DNA of 64,000 bases from Streptococcus pneumoniae. GTDB taxonomy: Bacteria; Bacillota; Bacilli; Lactobacillales; Streptococcaceae. Positions 9,237 to 18,717 of the stretch are shown one piece after another. Every line of letters starts with the position of its first letter. Positions within the stretch are counted from its first letter, which is position 1. The position numbers and the translations under genes were made by a program. The notes beneath the pieces were generated by a model that was given only the letters and a program-made list of their open reading frames with translations, had not been told where the DNA came from and did no database searches. Location: assembly GCA_040719455.1 (NCBI GenBank), contig JBFDTN010000001.1, positions 496,001-560,000 on the forward strand, written 5' to 3'.

Positions 9237-10211
9237 ATGGATTTGTATATTAAAAAGGCGATTATTCATCAATTTTCTCCAGAAGATACAGAATTAAACT
9301 TGGCAGATAAATATCTGAATATTACGCCCAAAATCGAAGAATACCTCCGCAAGAAGATTGAGCGGGTTTATTCTGACGAAGCTAAAACAGGTGTTTTCGA
9401 GGCTGAAAACATCTTTTTAGCCGATATTTCAGAAGATTTGCTGGAAACATCTGTGACCATTGCCAAGCGCTGGCAGGAAGAGTTTACTATTAGCGAAAAT
9501 CAGAAAACCAATGATTTGATTTTTGTGCAGTTTGATAAGGAAGGCATTCAGCATTTTGCTTTCTTACGGATTTCTTTACGAGAAACCTTGACCCATCTAG
9601 GGGGTGAGGCTGATAATCCAATTAAGCTGACGCAGAACAATCTTCCAGGTTTTGGCTCTAGCCCTGATGAAGGTTTGGTGGTCAATTTAACCAGTCGAAA
9701 ATACCACTTGATTGAAAAGCGAATCAAGTATAATGGGGCTTTTTTGAACTATTTCTCAGAAAATCTGCTGCAGGTCAATCCTAAAATATCTCCGCAAAAG
9801 TCAATCAAGGAAATTGAAAAAACAGCTCAGAAGATTGCTGAGAGTTTTCAAGCCGATGACTTTCAATTTCAATCTAAGGTCAAGTCTAGTATTTTTAAAA
9901 ACTTGGAAGAAAATGATAGCTTATCGCCAGAGCAGTTGGCAAATGACCTTTTTGATGATAATTTGACTGCTCGCTTGCAGTTTGTGGACCGTGTCAAGGA
10001 GAGCATTCCAGAGCCGATTAGCTTTGAGGAGATTGATAGTAGTCGTCAGAAGAAAAAATTTGAAAATCAGAAACTGTCTTTGTCAAATGGGATTGAGCTG
10101 ATTGTGCCAACCAATATTTACGAAGATGCAGAGTCTGTGGAATTTATCCAAAATGACAATGGAACCTACTCCATTTTGATCAAAAATATAGAAGATATCA
10201 CAAGTAAGTAA
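9237..10211 (+). CDS. Nucleoid-associated protein (NdpA/YejK-type)
   Basis: 324 residues. The protein resembles the 37-kDa nucleoid-associated family: the N terminus [20 protein letters not shown] and the [14 protein letters not shown] region are characteristic. It starts 5 bases after glyA with only a weak ribosome binding site, so translation probably depends on coupling. Its stop overlaps the next start as TAATG. The role in streptococci is not established. Confidence 0.85.
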   Translation: MDLYIKKAIIHQFSPEDTELNLADKYLNITPKIEEYLRKKIERVYSDEAKTGVFEAENIFLADISEDLLETSVTIAKRWQEEFTISENQKTNDLIFVQFDKEGIQHFAFLRISLRETLTHLGGEADNPIKLTQNNLPGFGSSPDEGLVVNLTSRKYHLIEKRIKYNGAFLNYFSENLLQVNPKISPQKSIKEIEKTAQKIAESFQADDFQFQSKVKSSIFKNLEENDSLSPEQLANDLFDDNLTARLQFVDRVKESIPEPISFEEIDSSRQKKKFENQKLSLSNGIELIVPTNIYEDAESVEFIQNDNGTYSILIKNIEDITSK

Positions 10212-10813
10212 TGTTTAAATTGATAAGAAAAGTCGTGATGCTTCTCCTCGTCCTTTTTGTGGGCTATAAACTTTTAGAAACCCATAAAAATGTCAAACAG
10301 GTCATGACCTATCAGACCATGGTCCGAGAAGTGCTAGACGAACAAGATACAGCTGCAAATGAGGAGCTGGTACTGGCTATGATTTATACTGAAACCAAGG
10401 GGAAATCCCTTGATGTCATGCAGTCCAGCGAGAGTGCGACTGGAGAGAAAAATACCATTCGTGACAATAAAGAGAGTATTCAGCAAGGGGTGCAAACCTT
10501 GACGGATAATCTGATGGTAGCAGAAGAAAAGCAGGTGGATGTATGGACAGCTGTGCAAGCCTATAATTTTGGCTCTGCTTATATTGATTATATCGCTGAG
10601 CATGGGGGTGAGAACACCCTTGATTTGGCAAAAGAATATTCCAGAGAAGTTGTTGCACCAAGCCTTGGCAATGTCACTGGAAAAACCTATTTTTACGCCC
10701 ATCCGATTGCTTTATTTCACGGTTCAGAACTGTATATCAACGGAGGGAATTATTACTATTCCCGTCAAGTCCGTTTTAATCTTTATTTGATTCGATTGCT
10801 GGGCTGGTTTTAG
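10211..10813 (+). CDS. pvaA: Lysozyme-like family protein (PvaA-like), membrane anchored
   Basis: 200 residues. An N-terminal hydrophobic segment (about residues 7-20, [15 protein letters not shown]) anchors or exports the protein. The rest resembles the transglycosylase-like fold of pneumococcal vaccine antigen [21 protein letters not shown] contains the likely catalytic glutamate, and [15 protein letters not shown] follows in family order. It is predicted to act on or bind peptidoglycan outside the membrane. The gene is coupled to its upstream neighbour. Confidence 0.85.
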   Translation: MFKLIRKVVMLLLVLFVGYKLLETHKNVKQVMTYQTMVREVLDEQDTAANEELVLAMIYTETKGKSLDVMQSSESATGEKNTIRDNKESIQQGVQTLTDNLMVAEEKQVDVWTAVQAYNFGSAYIDYIAEHGGENTLDLAKEYSREVVAPSLGNVTGKTYFYAHPIALFHGSELYINGGNYYYSRQVRFNLYLIRLLGWF

Positions 10814-10815
10814 AG

Positions 10816-10853
10816 AAAAGGTAGGAAAGTAAGCATTATTTTCTTACCTTTTT
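10816..10853 (+). terminator. Terminator after the glyA-pvaA run
   Basis: AAAAGGTAGGAAA (10816-10828) pairs with TTTTCTTACCTTTT (10839-10852) and is followed by T residues. Confidence 0.75.
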
Positions 10854-10893
10854 CAGAATAAAGCCTCTTATAAACATAGAAAAGGAGAACATC

Positions 10894-11652
10894 ATGCGAT
10901 TTATTATGATTACCGGTGCGACAAGCGGGATTGGGAAAGCCATTGCTTACGCATTTGCCAAAAACGGAGATAACTTAGTTCTTACCGGACGAAGAGTGGA
11001 AAAACTGCAAGAAATTCAGGCAGATTTAGTCGAAAAGTATGGCATTGAGGTTTTCTATTACCCAATGGATGTGACGCAAGTAGAGCAAGTGACAGCCATT
11101 TGCGAGCGCATTTTAAAGGAAGTGCCACAGGTTGATGTGTTGGTCAATAATGCAGGCCTAGCACTAGGGCTTGAAAAGTTCCAAGATTATGACGTGGCGG
11201 ATATGGTCACTATGCTGGATACCAATGTCAAGGGATTGCTTTATGTGACTCGTCAGATCTTGCCAAGTATGGTGGCTAATGATCACGGGCATGTTATCAA
11301 TATTGGCTCTACTGCGGGGATTTATGCCTATGCAGGTGCGGCAGTTTATGCGGCGACCAAGTCAGCAGTCAAGGTCTTGAGTGATGGTATTCGCATTGAT
11401 ACCATTGATAAGAATATCAAGGTCACAACTATTCAGCCAGGAATTGTGGAGACGGATTTTAGTCAAGTTCGTTTTCACGGCGATAAAGATCGAGCAGCGA
11501 GCGTTTACCAAGGGATTGATGCCTTACAGGCAGAAGATATTGCTGAGAGTGTCTTATTTGTTGCCAATCAACCTCGCCATGTGCAGATTTCAGATATGAC
11601 CATCATGGCGACGAAACAAGCCACAGGCTTTATGATTCATCGAGATGTCTAA
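10894..11652 (+). CDS. SDR-family oxidoreductase (YdfG-like)
   Basis: 252 residues, a classical short-chain dehydrogenase. The NAD(P)-binding TGATSGIGKAIA lies near the N terminus, NNAG in the middle, and the catalytic YAATKSAVK with an upstream serine (NIGSTAGIYAYAG). Closest in style to NADP-dependent serine/3-hydroxy acid dehydrogenases. AAAGGAG precedes the ATG. Substrate inferred only from family. Confidence 0.88.
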   Translation: MRFIMITGATSGIGKAIAYAFAKNGDNLVLTGRRVEKLQEIQADLVEKYGIEVFYYPMDVTQVEQVTAICERILKEVPQVDVLVNNAGLALGLEKFQDYDVADMVTMLDTNVKGLLYVTRQILPSMVANDHGHVINIGSTAGIYAYAGAAVYAATKSAVKVLSDGIRIDTIDKNIKVTTIQPGIVETDFSQVRFHGDKDRAASVYQGIDALQAEDIAESVLFVANQPRHVQISDMTIMATKQATGFMIHRDV

Positions 11653-11680
11653 CTTCTCAGCTGATGAGACTTAAGTAGTT

Positions 11681-11715
11681 AGCAGAGTCACAGGTAGTGT
11701 GTGGCTTTGCTTTTT
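11681..11715 (+). terminator. Terminator after the SDR gene
   Basis: AGCAGAGTCACA (11681-11692) pairs, with G-T pairs, to TGTGGCTTTGCT (11699-11710); TTTTT follows. Confidence 0.7.
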
Positions 11716-11834
11716 AGTTAATGGCACAGTCATTGACTTTTTATTACGTCGTGAACTCGTCTTGTCTGAGACTCGTTGCATTGTATTCAATCAAAAAGAA
11801 ATAACTATCATAATGAAGCGCTGAGTGCTGTTGA

Positions 11835-11863
11835 TTGTAAGCAACTCTAAAGCGTGCTATACT
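11835..11863 (+). promoter_or_regulatory. Promoter of the alpha/beta hydrolase gene
   Basis: TTGTAA (11835-11840), 17 bases, TATACT (11858-11863). The ribosome binding site GTGAGG is at 11875-11880. Confidence 0.65.
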
Positions 11864-11885
11864 AGGAAGAGAAAGTGAGGTCTGT

Positions 11886-12731
11886 ATGAGAGCTAGATAT
11901 ATCAGTATAGGAGTAGGAGCGGTGATACTGGCAAGTTTGGGCTGGTTCTTTTTCACTTCTAAAGAAGAGCTGCTAGATACCAAGACCTACATCCAATCAG
12001 AAACCCCTACTCTCTTTTTTCATGGCTATGGAAGTAGTGCCAATGCAGAAAAGCACATGACTCAATCGGCTCAAAAAGCGGGTGTTACAAAGACCATTAT
12101 CCGAGCAACCGTGACGCCAGAAAGTGAAGTGCTACTGGATGGGGAGCTTCCAAAAGGCGCTATCAATCCTATCGTTGAAGTGAGCTACCAAGACAATCGG
12201 AATACTGATTACCAGCAAGATGCTCGCTATGCCAAGGCAGTGGTGAGTAAGTTGCAGCAAACGTATGGTTTTAAAGACATGAACATGGTCGGCCATTCCA
12301 TGGGCAATATGTCGATTTTGTTTTATATGCTTGAGTATGGAAGTGATGAGCATTTGCCAAAGCTTCAAAAGCAGGTCAATATTGCCAACCATGTCAATGG
12401 CTTAGAAGGCAGAGACTTACCAGCTAATCCGACAGCTGACACAGAGACAGGACAGCCACAGGAAATGAGTGAGAGCTATCAGAAGTTGTTAGGACTAAAG
12501 GAAATTTTCCCTCAGAATCAGATTGAGATTCTCAATATCTATGGAGATTTGGGAGATGAGAGTGATGGCTCTGTTTTAAATAGCTCTTCTCGTAGTCTGA
12601 AATACCTAGTAGCGGAGCATGCTAAGTATTATGAGGAACAAAAAATCACAGGCAAATTAGCCCAGCATAGTCAACTTCATGAAAATCCAGAAGTGGATGC
12701 GCTCTTGATTGACTTTTTATGGCGAAAATAA
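11886..12731 (+). CDS. Alpha/beta hydrolase of the DUF915 family, exported or anchored
   Basis: 281 residues. An N-terminal hydrophobic segment (ISIGVGAVILASLGWFFF) suggests membrane anchoring with the enzyme outside. The hydrolase core shows FFHGYGSSANAE (oxyanion loop) and the nucleophile elbow VGHSMGNMS; the closing part with HSQLHENP supplies the likely catalytic histidine. Streptococcal relatives are described only as DUF915 hydrolases; the substrate is unknown. It has its own promoter. Confidence 0.88.
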   Translation: MRARYISIGVGAVILASLGWFFFTSKEELLDTKTYIQSETPTLFFHGYGSSANAEKHMTQSAQKAGVTKTIIRATVTPESEVLLDGELPKGAINPIVEVSYQDNRNTDYQQDARYAKAVVSKLQQTYGFKDMNMVGHSMGNMSILFYMLEYGSDEHLPKLQKQVNIANHVNGLEGRDLPANPTADTETGQPQEMSESYQKLLGLKEIFPQNQIEILNIYGDLGDESDGSVLNSSSRSLKYLVAEHAKYYEEQKITGKLAQHSQLHENPEVDALLIDFLWRK

Positions 12732-12844
12732 GTGATAAGTTTTCTTTAAGTTTGGTATATTATAGTGGATTGACTGTAAAATGGGTGAAAAAGCTTGTTT
12801 GCAGTCAAGTTATTTTTGAAATGAAATGTGAATGAGGAAAAAAG

Positions 12845-13825
12845 ATGAGATTAAAGAAAACAGTAGCCTTAGCAGGATTGCTTGGCTTGACTATGGTAAA
12901 TCTGCCACTTGTATCCGCAGATACTAGTGTTCAAAAGGTTATTGATGAGGCCTATGTGCAGCCTGAGTATGTGCTGGGCTACTCTCTGGACGAAACGCAG
13001 CAAGGTCAAACCTTGGACTTACTGGGGTATAATAGTGAAAAGGACACCAAGGCACTAAAAACCATGACACCAGATATTTATGCTGGGATTATGAATGTGG
13101 CAAATGATCCGAGTTTACAGCTCTATTCATCGGTGAAAATCCAAAAATTAGGCAATAATAAGCCTTTGGAAGTCAAGATTGTAACCCCACAAAATATCAC
13201 CAAGGTTACAGAAGATATGTACCGCAATGCGGCAGTAACCTTGGGTGTAGAGCATGCATCAATTACCGTAGCGGCACCTATTGCCGTGACAGGCGAAAGC
13301 GCGCTTGCAGGGATTTATTACTCTTTGGAGGATAATGGCGCGCAAGTGCCACAAGAAAATAAAGAATTGGCACAGGAAGAATTGTCCACCTTATCAAGCA
13401 TCAATGCGGAAAATACAGGAAAAGAAGGCTATGATGAGGATAAGCTAAATGTCGCTCTAGCGGACATTAAATCCTCTGTCGCTAAGGCTAAGCAAGAAAA
13501 TAGCAATTTGACTGAAGCTGATGTTCGCAAAATTGTCGAAGATACCTTGAAAAACTATGACCTTAGCAAGATTGTCACAGCCGATCAAATCAATCTTATT
13601 GTTAATTTTGCGGTCAATCTTTCAAACAGTGGAGTGATTACCAATAGTGATTTTATCAAGACGCTTGATAGCTTAAAAGACAGCATTGTCTCAAAAGCAG
13701 GTGATACCTTTAAAAATATTAATTTGAACTTTGATGCCAATCAAGCTTTAGAAGAGGGTGGCAATTTCCTAAGCAATATCTGGAATGCCATTGTTGATTT
13801 CTTTAAAGGATTGATTAGTGGCTAA
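12845..13825 (+). CDS. DUF1002 family secreted protein
   Basis: 326 residues with a clear signal peptide (basic MRLKK, hydrophobic core, likely cleavage after VSA near residue 25). The mature part has the DUF1002 pattern: VLGYSLDETQQGQTLDLLG and SALAGIYYSLED. Similar to Bacillus YpuA. It probably acts at the cell envelope; no biochemical role is known. It is a single gene between a DUF915 hydrolase and a strong terminator. Confidence 0.85.
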   Translation: MRLKKTVALAGLLGLTMVNLPLVSADTSVQKVIDEAYVQPEYVLGYSLDETQQGQTLDLLGYNSEKDTKALKTMTPDIYAGIMNVANDPSLQLYSSVKIQKLGNNKPLEVKIVTPQNITKVTEDMYRNAAVTLGVEHASITVAAPIAVTGESALAGIYYSLEDNGAQVPQENKELAQEELSTLSSINAENTGKEGYDEDKLNVALADIKSSVAKAKQENSNLTEADVRKIVEDTLKNYDLSKIVTADQINLIVNFAVNLSNSGVITNSDFIKTLDSLKDSIVSKAGDTFKNINLNFDANQALEEGGNFLSNIWNAIVDFFKGLISG

Positions 13826-13830
13826 GTAAA

Positions 13831-13866
13831 AGACTGAAAATCGAACGGAAGATTTTCAGTCTTTTT
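13831..13866 (+). terminator. Strong terminator after the DUF1002 gene
   Basis: AGACTGAAAATC (13831-13842) and GATTTTCAGTCT (13851-13862) form a perfect 12-base stem with an 8-base loop, followed by T residues. Confidence 0.9.
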
Positions 13867-13966
13867 CTATCTTGAATTTAGAGAGTTCTAATGTTGCGAT
13901 TGAGAGTCTCTCAGACGAATTTGACTTTCGTGTTTTAGATTTGAGTCACAAGTCCATCGGACTACT

Positions 13967-14050
13967 TCGCTTTCTCGTTTTTAGGCTCGGGTTGAAAAAG
14001 TCTCCCAGACTTCCTCGCTTTCTCGTTTTTGGGCTCGGGTTGAAAAAGTC
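13967..14050. repeat. Two direct copies of a 36-base sequence in a non-coding gap
   Basis: The same 36 bases occur at 13967-14002 and 14015-14050 with one mismatch, a 48-base period. The copies begin TCGCTTTCTCG and end GGTTGAAAAAGTC. They lie in the 412-base gap between the DUF1002 gene and the exporter operon, where I see no convincing gene. Confidence 0.8.
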
Positions 14051-14122
14051 CACAAGCTTTACTTTGTTTATGATTGAGTTTGTTACAATTCACCAGATAG
14101 CATAGTTTTACAGCTTGACGCA

Positions 14123-14235
14123 GTGGTTGAGTGGGCTCACATGCGCTGCTTTGATCAGCTTTGTCAGCCCTACTCAACTTTGCGGAGGTGGGCCGACAAA
14201 ATCGAACTCCGTGGAGTTACCGATTTTTGGCCCAC
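14123..14235. repeat. Two successive long imperfect hairpins at the end of the exporter operon
   Basis: GTTGAGTGGGCT (from 14123) pairs imperfectly with AGCCCTACTCAAC. Next, GTGGGCC (14188-14194) pairs with GGCCCAC (14229-14235), enclosing AACTCC-GTG-GAGTT (14205-14217). Neither has a T-run on the minus strand, so neither is a classic terminator of the operon; a small dispersed repeat element is likely. Confidence 0.5.
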
Positions 14236-14237
14236 TC

Positions 14238-15020
14238 TCAATTCCCTACACTGTTGAATTTTTTCATGCCGTGTTTGAAGAGGGTGTAGTTAAGCGCAAA
14301 GATGATGAGGACGACGAGGGGGAGGAAGAGGCCGATTGTGCTAATCTTGAGGAAGTGTAGGGCTGGGAAGTAGGAGGTAAAGGCGTAGGGGAAGACAAAG
14401 GTCAGCAGGATTTGCATGGTGATGGGGTAAATCTTAATAGGGTATTGGGCCATTTGGTTGAGGGAGAAAATTCCCACGGTAATGGGGAAGGACTCGATAA
14501 TCCAAAAGGCAAGTGCAGTCGGGCCTAGCTGGATAGCGGCATAGAGGAGACCGATACAGATACAGCTGAGGACAAATAAGGCGAGCTCACCAAGATTCCA
14601 ATGGAGGTCTAGTAGCTGATAGGCCTTACTCGTTGCGATGATTCCGATGATGGTGGTGCCAACTCCCTGCAACTGAACCCGCTCAGCAATCAGTTGAAAG
14701 AGAGGATTGACAGGCATAATCATCAGGCGCTCAAACTCTCCGTCGCGGATATAGCGACTACCAAACATCCAAAGATTATCAAAGAAAATCAGATGCACCG
14801 ACCGCCCAATGGTTGAAATTCCGTAGATAAAGAGCATTTGTCCGTATGAAAAACCTGCAATTTCCTTGATATTTCCAAAGAGGACATTGAGGAAAATGAG
14901 ATAGACCATTTGTTCCATGAGAGAGGACAAAAGCCCGATAAAGAAGTCCATGCGGTAGGACATGGCGGCAATCAGAAAGGACTTGATATTGTAATAATAA
15001 AGTCTTGTATATCGTTTCAT
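14238..15020 (-). CDS. ABC-2 type permease (subunit 2 of a three-gene exporter)
   Basis: 260 residues with about six membrane segments. It resembles the ABC-2 family permeases that pair with DrrA-like ATPases (DUF990-type); ERLMIMPVNPLFQLIAERVQ is the cytoplasmic coupling region. It is the last gene of the operon, 6 bases after the preceding permease. Together with it and the ATPase it should form an exporter for an unknown hydrophobic or drug-like substrate. Confidence 0.82.
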   Translation of the reverse strand: MKRYTRLYYYNIKSFLIAAMSYRMDFFIGLLSSLMEQMVYLIFLNVLFGNIKEIAGFSYGQMLFIYGISTIGRSVHLIFFDNLWMFGSRYIRDGEFERLMIMPVNPLFQLIAERVQLQGVGTTIIGIIATSKAYQLLDLHWNLGELALFVLSCICIGLLYAAIQLGPTALAFWIIESFPITVGIFSLNQMAQYPIKIYPITMQILLTFVFPYAFTSYFPALHFLKISTIGLFLPLVVLIIFALNYTLFKHGMKKFNSVGN

Positions 15021-15026
15021 CCTATC

Positions 15027-15806
15027 TTACCCTCCAAAAATGACCAAGCGTTTCCGAGCTCTTTGCCAGAGGACATACATGAGCACAGCTAGAAAGGGCA
15101 CCCAGATGAGTTGTACCCAAAAGAGACTGGTGTCTACTTCTTTTCCCAAAAGGATGTTGATGGGAAAATTGACCGCAAAGCTGTAGGGCAGAAAGCTGAG
15201 AACTTTCGCAATCGGTGCAGGATAGAAACTCAAGGGCAAGAGGACACCTGCTGACAGGTTGAAAAGTCCCTCCCGTAAGATAAAGAGTCCCCAGGTGTTG
15301 ACCGTGTAAAAAGAGAGCAGTCCGAATCCCAAATCCATGAGCTGCACCATAAAGATACCGAGGATACTGGTTACTAGAAAGAGTCCCCATGTTTTTACAT
15401 CAGGCAGGTAAAAATCAGAATTGACCAAGGGAACGACGATGAGGACCAGCAGGAATTTGACACTTTCAATGATTTTCAGTCCAAGGTCGCTGAAAAAGAT
15501 TGCCGTAATGGGAGAATAGGGCTGGAGTAATTCCCCTGTAATCGTTCCTTTGACAATGGAGCTGCCTAGACTTTGTCCGATTCCAAAGCCATTTAAGCCA
15601 TTCAAGAGATTGGCAAAGATGATATAGGTGGTAAAGGTGGCAAGAGTATAGCCCTTGACCTCGGATTGGGAAGCAAAAATCGTTTTCCAGACAAAGAGGG
15701 AAACGAGAATTTTCACCAGCATAGAGATGAGCGACGCCACAAAAAAGGACTTGTACTGCAGCTGCACAATGAGCATCTGCCGCGTCACGTGAAGATACTT
15801 AGTCAT
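15027..15806 (-). CDS. ABC-2 type permease (subunit 1 of the exporter)
   Basis: About 259 residues from the ATG at 15804-15806, chosen because GGAGG (complement of 15814-15818) lies 7 bases before it; the frame extends further upstream inside the ATPase gene. About six membrane segments. It overlaps the ATPase gene by 8 bases, showing tight coupling. Its ELLQPYSPITAIFFSDLG segment is related to the coupling region of its partner permease. Confidence 0.82.
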   Translation of the reverse strand: MTKYLHVTRQMLIVQLQYKSFFVASLISMLVKILVSLFVWKTIFASQSEVKGYTLATFTTYIIFANLLNGLNGFGIGQSLGSSIVKGTITGELLQPYSPITAIFFSDLGLKIIESVKFLLVLIVVPLVNSDFYLPDVKTWGLFLVTSILGIFMVQLMDLGFGLLSFYTVNTWGLFILREGLFNLSAGVLLPLSFYPAPIAKVLSFLPYSFAVNFPINILLGKEVDTSLFWVQLIWVPFLAVLMYVLWQRARKRLVIFGG

Positions 15807-16782
15807 ACAGTCCCTCCTCGTAAATGCGCTTGACAATCTGCTCAATCGTAATCTCTTTCATGGTCACATCGTTAATAGCATACTGTTCAAAGGCAAGCTG
15901 GATGATTTGGGCATTGCTGAGGTGTGCCGTCTGGTAATGAATCTCAAACTGATGTGAATCCAGCTGCACCCACTCCAAATGTGGTGCTGTGAGTGGCGCT
16001 TCGATAGCCGTATGTGTGGTAAAGGCGATAGTTTTGACCTTGGAGAAATTCTCTTTTAAGTGCGTCAGGCTTCCGTCATAGACTTTTTGCCCCTTATCAA
16101 TAATCACAATCCGCTCGCAGAGGCTTTCGATGTCCTGCATATCATGGGAAGTGATGAGAAAGGTAGTTTGAAATTCCTGATTCATAGTGCGGATAAAGTC
16201 GCGAATCAGCTCCTTGACGCTGGCATCGAGCCCAATGGTCGGCTCATCCAAAAAGACCACAGCAGGTTGGTGGAGGAAAATAGCCGCAAATTCACACTTG
16301 ACCCGCTGGCCAAGGGAGAGGTTACGAACGGGTTGGTTGAGAATATCTTTTAATTCCAAAAGTTCAGTCAGCCGCTTGAGGCGTTCTTGGTAAATGGCAT
16401 CTGGGACATCGTAAATCTTGGCATGGAGAAAGAAGGATTCGATGACAGGAATATCCCATTTGAGGTGCGATTTTTGGCCGAATAAGACCCCAATCTGTCG
16501 ATTGACCGCTATCCGAGCTTTGGACGGCTCCAGACCGTTGATTAAAACCTGCCCCTCGTCAGGATAGAGGACACCCGTCAGCATTTTAATAGTGGTTGAT
16601 TTACCGCTTCCGTTCGAGCCGATGTAGCCGATGATTTCCCCTTTCTGCACCGAGAGGGAAATGTCCTTAACAGCTGGAATATAGCGCTTTTGGGGACGGA
16701 AAAAAGACTGAATCGCCCCTAGTAAACCAGCCTTCTTATCCACAATCGCGTAAGTTTTTGATAAATGATGTGCTTCAATCAT
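15799..16782 (-). CDS. ABC transporter ATP-binding protein (DrrA-like)
   Basis: 327 residues. Walker A GSNGSGKST, signature LSLGQRVKCE, Walker B VVFLDEPTIGLD and a switch histidine in ITSHDMQD are all present, so the ATPase should be active. The C-terminal extension of about 80 residues after the nucleotide-binding domain is usual for exporter ATPases of this class. It is the first gene of the operon, with AAGGAG before the ATG. Confidence 0.9.
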   Translation of the reverse strand: MIEAHHLSKTYAIVDKKAGLLGAIQSFFRPQKRYIPAVKDISLSVQKGEIIGYIGSNGSGKSTTIKMLTGVLYPDEGQVLINGLEPSKARIAVNRQIGVLFGQKSHLKWDIPVIESFFLHAKIYDVPDAIYQERLKRLTELLELKDILNQPVRNLSLGQRVKCEFAAIFLHQPAVVFLDEPTIGLDASVKELIRDFIRTMNQEFQTTFLITSHDMQDIESLCERIVIIDKGQKVYDGSLTHLKENFSKVKTIAFTTHTAIEAPLTAPHLEWVQLDSHQFEIHYQTAHLSNAQIIQLAFEQYAINDVTMKEITIEQIVKRIYEEGLYD

Positions 16783-16797
16783 GAGAACTCCTTGAGA

Positions 16798-16851
16798 GAA
16801 AACGTTTTCCTAGTTTAGTGCTAGTATAGCATAGATTGAAAAAAATGTCAT
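16798..16851 (-). promoter_or_regulatory. Promoter and palindrome upstream of the exporter operon
   Basis: Read on the minus strand: ATGACA (16851-16846), 17 bases, TATACT (16828-16823). Downstream of the predicted start lies the perfect palindrome GAAAACGTTTTC (16798-16809), directly before the ribosome binding site. The palindrome has the CG-centred form of LacI-family operators, but lacks the conserved T and A of a full cre site. Confidence 0.5.
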
Positions 16852-16950
16852 AAATAAACAAATTGTGAAAATTTCACATGAAAAATAATCAAGAAAAGCC
16901 TATATACTGCATGAAAATTTCTTGATTTTTTCACTTTCAAGATAAAAAAC

Positions 16951-16979
16951 TTGTAAACGCTGTCAGCTTGTGTTATAAT
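16951..16979 (+). promoter_or_regulatory. nox promoter with an overlapping cre site
   Basis: TTGTAA (16951-16956), 17 bases, TATAAT (16974-16979). The 15 bases TTGTAAACGCTGTCA (16951-16965) fit the cre consensus WTGNAANCGNWNNCW at every fixed position. A CcpA dimer here would cover the -35 box, predicting carbon catabolite repression. Confidence 0.7.
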
Positions 16980-17018
16980 GGACTTGTAAAATTAGATAAA
17001 AAAGGTAGGATTATTTAC

Positions 17019-18389
17019 ATGAGTAAAATCGTTGTGGTTGGTGCAAACCATGCAGGAACAGCCTGTATCAAAACAATGTTAGCAAATTATGGCAAAGACA
17101 ATGAAATCGTTGTTTTTGACCAAAACTCAAACATTTCTTTCTTGGGATGTGGAATGGCGCTATGGATTGGTGAGCAAATCTCTGGACCAGAAGGTTTGTT
17201 CTACTCTGATAAAGAGCAGTTGGAAAGCATGGGCGCAAAAGTTTACATGAACTCACCAGTTGAGTCTGTTGACTATGATAAAAAAGAAGTACATGTCTTT
17301 TTAGAAGATGGTACGAAACATGTTGAATCTTATGAAAAATTGATTTTCGCAACGGGTTCACAACCAATCTTGCCACCAATCAAAGGTGCAGAAATCAAAG
17401 AAGGTTCACGTGAATTTGAAGCAACCCTTAAAAACCTTCAATTTGTTAAATTGTACCAAAACTCAGCAGATGTTATTGAAAAATTGAAAGATGAAAACAT
17501 CAAACGTGTAGCCGTTGTTGGTGCAGGATACATCGGTGTTGAACTTGCTGAAGCCTTTCAACGTAAAGGAAAAGAAGTTATCTTGATTGACGTTGTGGAC
17601 ACTTGCTTGGCAGGTTACTATGACCGCGATTTGACAGACATGATGAGCAAAAACCTTGAAGACCACGGTATCAAGTTGGCATTTGGACAAACTGTTCAAG
17701 CCATCGAAGGTGACGGCAAGGTAGAGCGTATCGTAACCGATAAAGAAAGCTTTGACGTTGATATGGTTATCTTGGCAGTTGGTTTCCGTCCAAATACTGG
17801 TCTTGGAGATGGCAAAATTGAACTCTTCCGCAACGGTGCCTTCCTTGTTAACAAAAAACAAGAAACTAGCATGAAAGATGTTTATGCTATCGGTGACTGT
17901 GCAACTGTTTATGACAACTCAATCGAAGACACTAACTACATCGCCCTTGCAACAAACGCTGTTCGTTCAGGTATTGTCGCAGCTCACAACGTATGTGGAA
18001 CAGAACTTGAGTCAATCGGTGTACAAGGTTCAAACGGTATTGCTATCTATGACCTTAAGATGGTTTCAACTGGTTTGACGCTTGAAAAAGCAAAACGTTT
18101 TGGCTACAACGCTGTTGTGACTGAATTTACAGACAACCAAAAACCAGAATTTATCGAACATGACAACTTCCCTGTAACACTTAAAATCGTTTACGATCAA
18201 GATACTCGTATCGTTCTTGGAGCACAAATGGCTTCTAAAGAAGACATGTCAATGGGGATCCACATGTTCTCACTTGCGATTCAAGAAAAAGTTACCATCG
18301 AACGCCTAGCGCTTCTTGATATCTTCTTCTTGCCACACTTCAACAAGCCATACAACTATATCACTATGGCAGCTTTGGGTGCAAAATAA
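17019..18389 (+). CDS. nox: NADH oxidase (water-forming)
   Basis: 456 residues from ATG 17019, the start matching the family and preceded by GGTAGGA; the open frame begins earlier but lies within the promoter. Domain order is FAD binding ([14 protein letters not shown]), redox-active cysteine in [16 protein letters not shown] binding ([17 protein letters not shown]), FAD second site ([11 protein letters not shown]) and the dimerisation domain. The enzyme reduces O2 to water with NADH, regenerating NAD+ and protecting against oxygen. Codon use (many AAC, GGT, CTT) suggests high expression. Confidence 0.95.
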   Translation: MSKIVVVGANHAGTACIKTMLANYGKDNEIVVFDQNSNISFLGCGMALWIGEQISGPEGLFYSDKEQLESMGAKVYMNSPVESVDYDKKEVHVFLEDGTKHVESYEKLIFATGSQPILPPIKGAEIKEGSREFEATLKNLQFVKLYQNSADVIEKLKDENIKRVAVVGAGYIGVELAEAFQRKGKEVILIDVVDTCLAGYYDRDLTDMMSKNLEDHGIKLAFGQTVQAIEGDGKVERIVTDKESFDVDMVILAVGFRPNTGLGDGKIELFRNGAFLVNKKQETSMKDVYAIGDCATVYDNSIEDTNYIALATNAVRSGIVAAHNVCGTELESIGVQGSNGIAIYDLKMVSTGLTLEKAKRFGYNAVVTEFTDNQKPEFIEHDNFPVTLKIVYDQDTRIVLGAQMASKEDMSMGIHMFSLAIQEKVTIERLALLDIFFLPHFNKPYNYITMAALGAK

Positions 18390-18400
18390 TTTAGAGATCA

Positions 18401-18426
18401 AAGGCTGGGGCAACCTAGCCTTTTTT
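18401..18426 (+). terminator. nox terminator
   Basis: AAGGCTGGGG and CCTAGCCTTTT form a GC-rich stem around CAA and end in six T residues. Confidence 0.8.
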
Positions 18427-18568
18427 GATGCGAAAGATTTCAAGAATGTATCACATTTCTACTCATAATTCAGCTAGTTTTAAGGAAACATAGGTACACT
18501 AAATAGTAAGAAAATCATCATGTAAATGTCATGGAAATAGTTAGATGTCCCAAATGACTTAGAATCAT

Positions 18569-18630
18569 GATATAATAAAAGAAGAGAAAATCCTGAGGGC
18601 AATCATCCGATGGTGATAGGAGGAGACAAG
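18569..18630 (+). promoter_or_regulatory. Extended -10 promoter and leader left of the IS110 element
   Basis: TGATATAAT (18568-18576) is an extended -10 element. The leader holds a small hairpin, ATCATC (18602-18607) with GGTGAT (18612-18617), and a ribosome binding site, AGGAGG (18618-18623). This signal leads into the broken gene that follows. Confidence 0.5.
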
Positions 18631-18631
18631 T

Positions 18632-18715
18632 TTGAAAAAAAATAAAAGCTAATTGATTTATTGTTTATCCTAATTTTGGGCGCACTAAAAAGAGGTGTTG
18701 AAACCTGATTTTTGA
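18632..18715 (+). pseudogene. 5' remnant of a membrane or signal-peptide protein, frameshifted and cut by IS110
   Basis: A TTG start follows the ribosome binding site. It reads into Lys-rich codons and stops at once. Restoring one A in the AAAA run near 18644 gives MKKNKKLIDLLFILILGAL, a typical basic-then-hydrophobic N terminus. The reading ends at the IS110 element, and I see no continuation beyond it. The original product is not recognisable. Confidence 0.4.
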
Positions 18716-18717
18716 GA

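Noticed and set aside
12755..12800. Promoter for the DUF1002 gene
   Set aside because: Several TA-rich -10-like runs but no -35 at an acceptable distance, so not listed.
13872..14105. Open frames of 70-80 codons over the repeat region
   Set aside because: They only read the direct repeats, have no ribosome binding site and no family resemblance.
14188..14235. Hairpin as terminator of the exporter operon
   Set aside because: The minus strand has no T-run after the stem.
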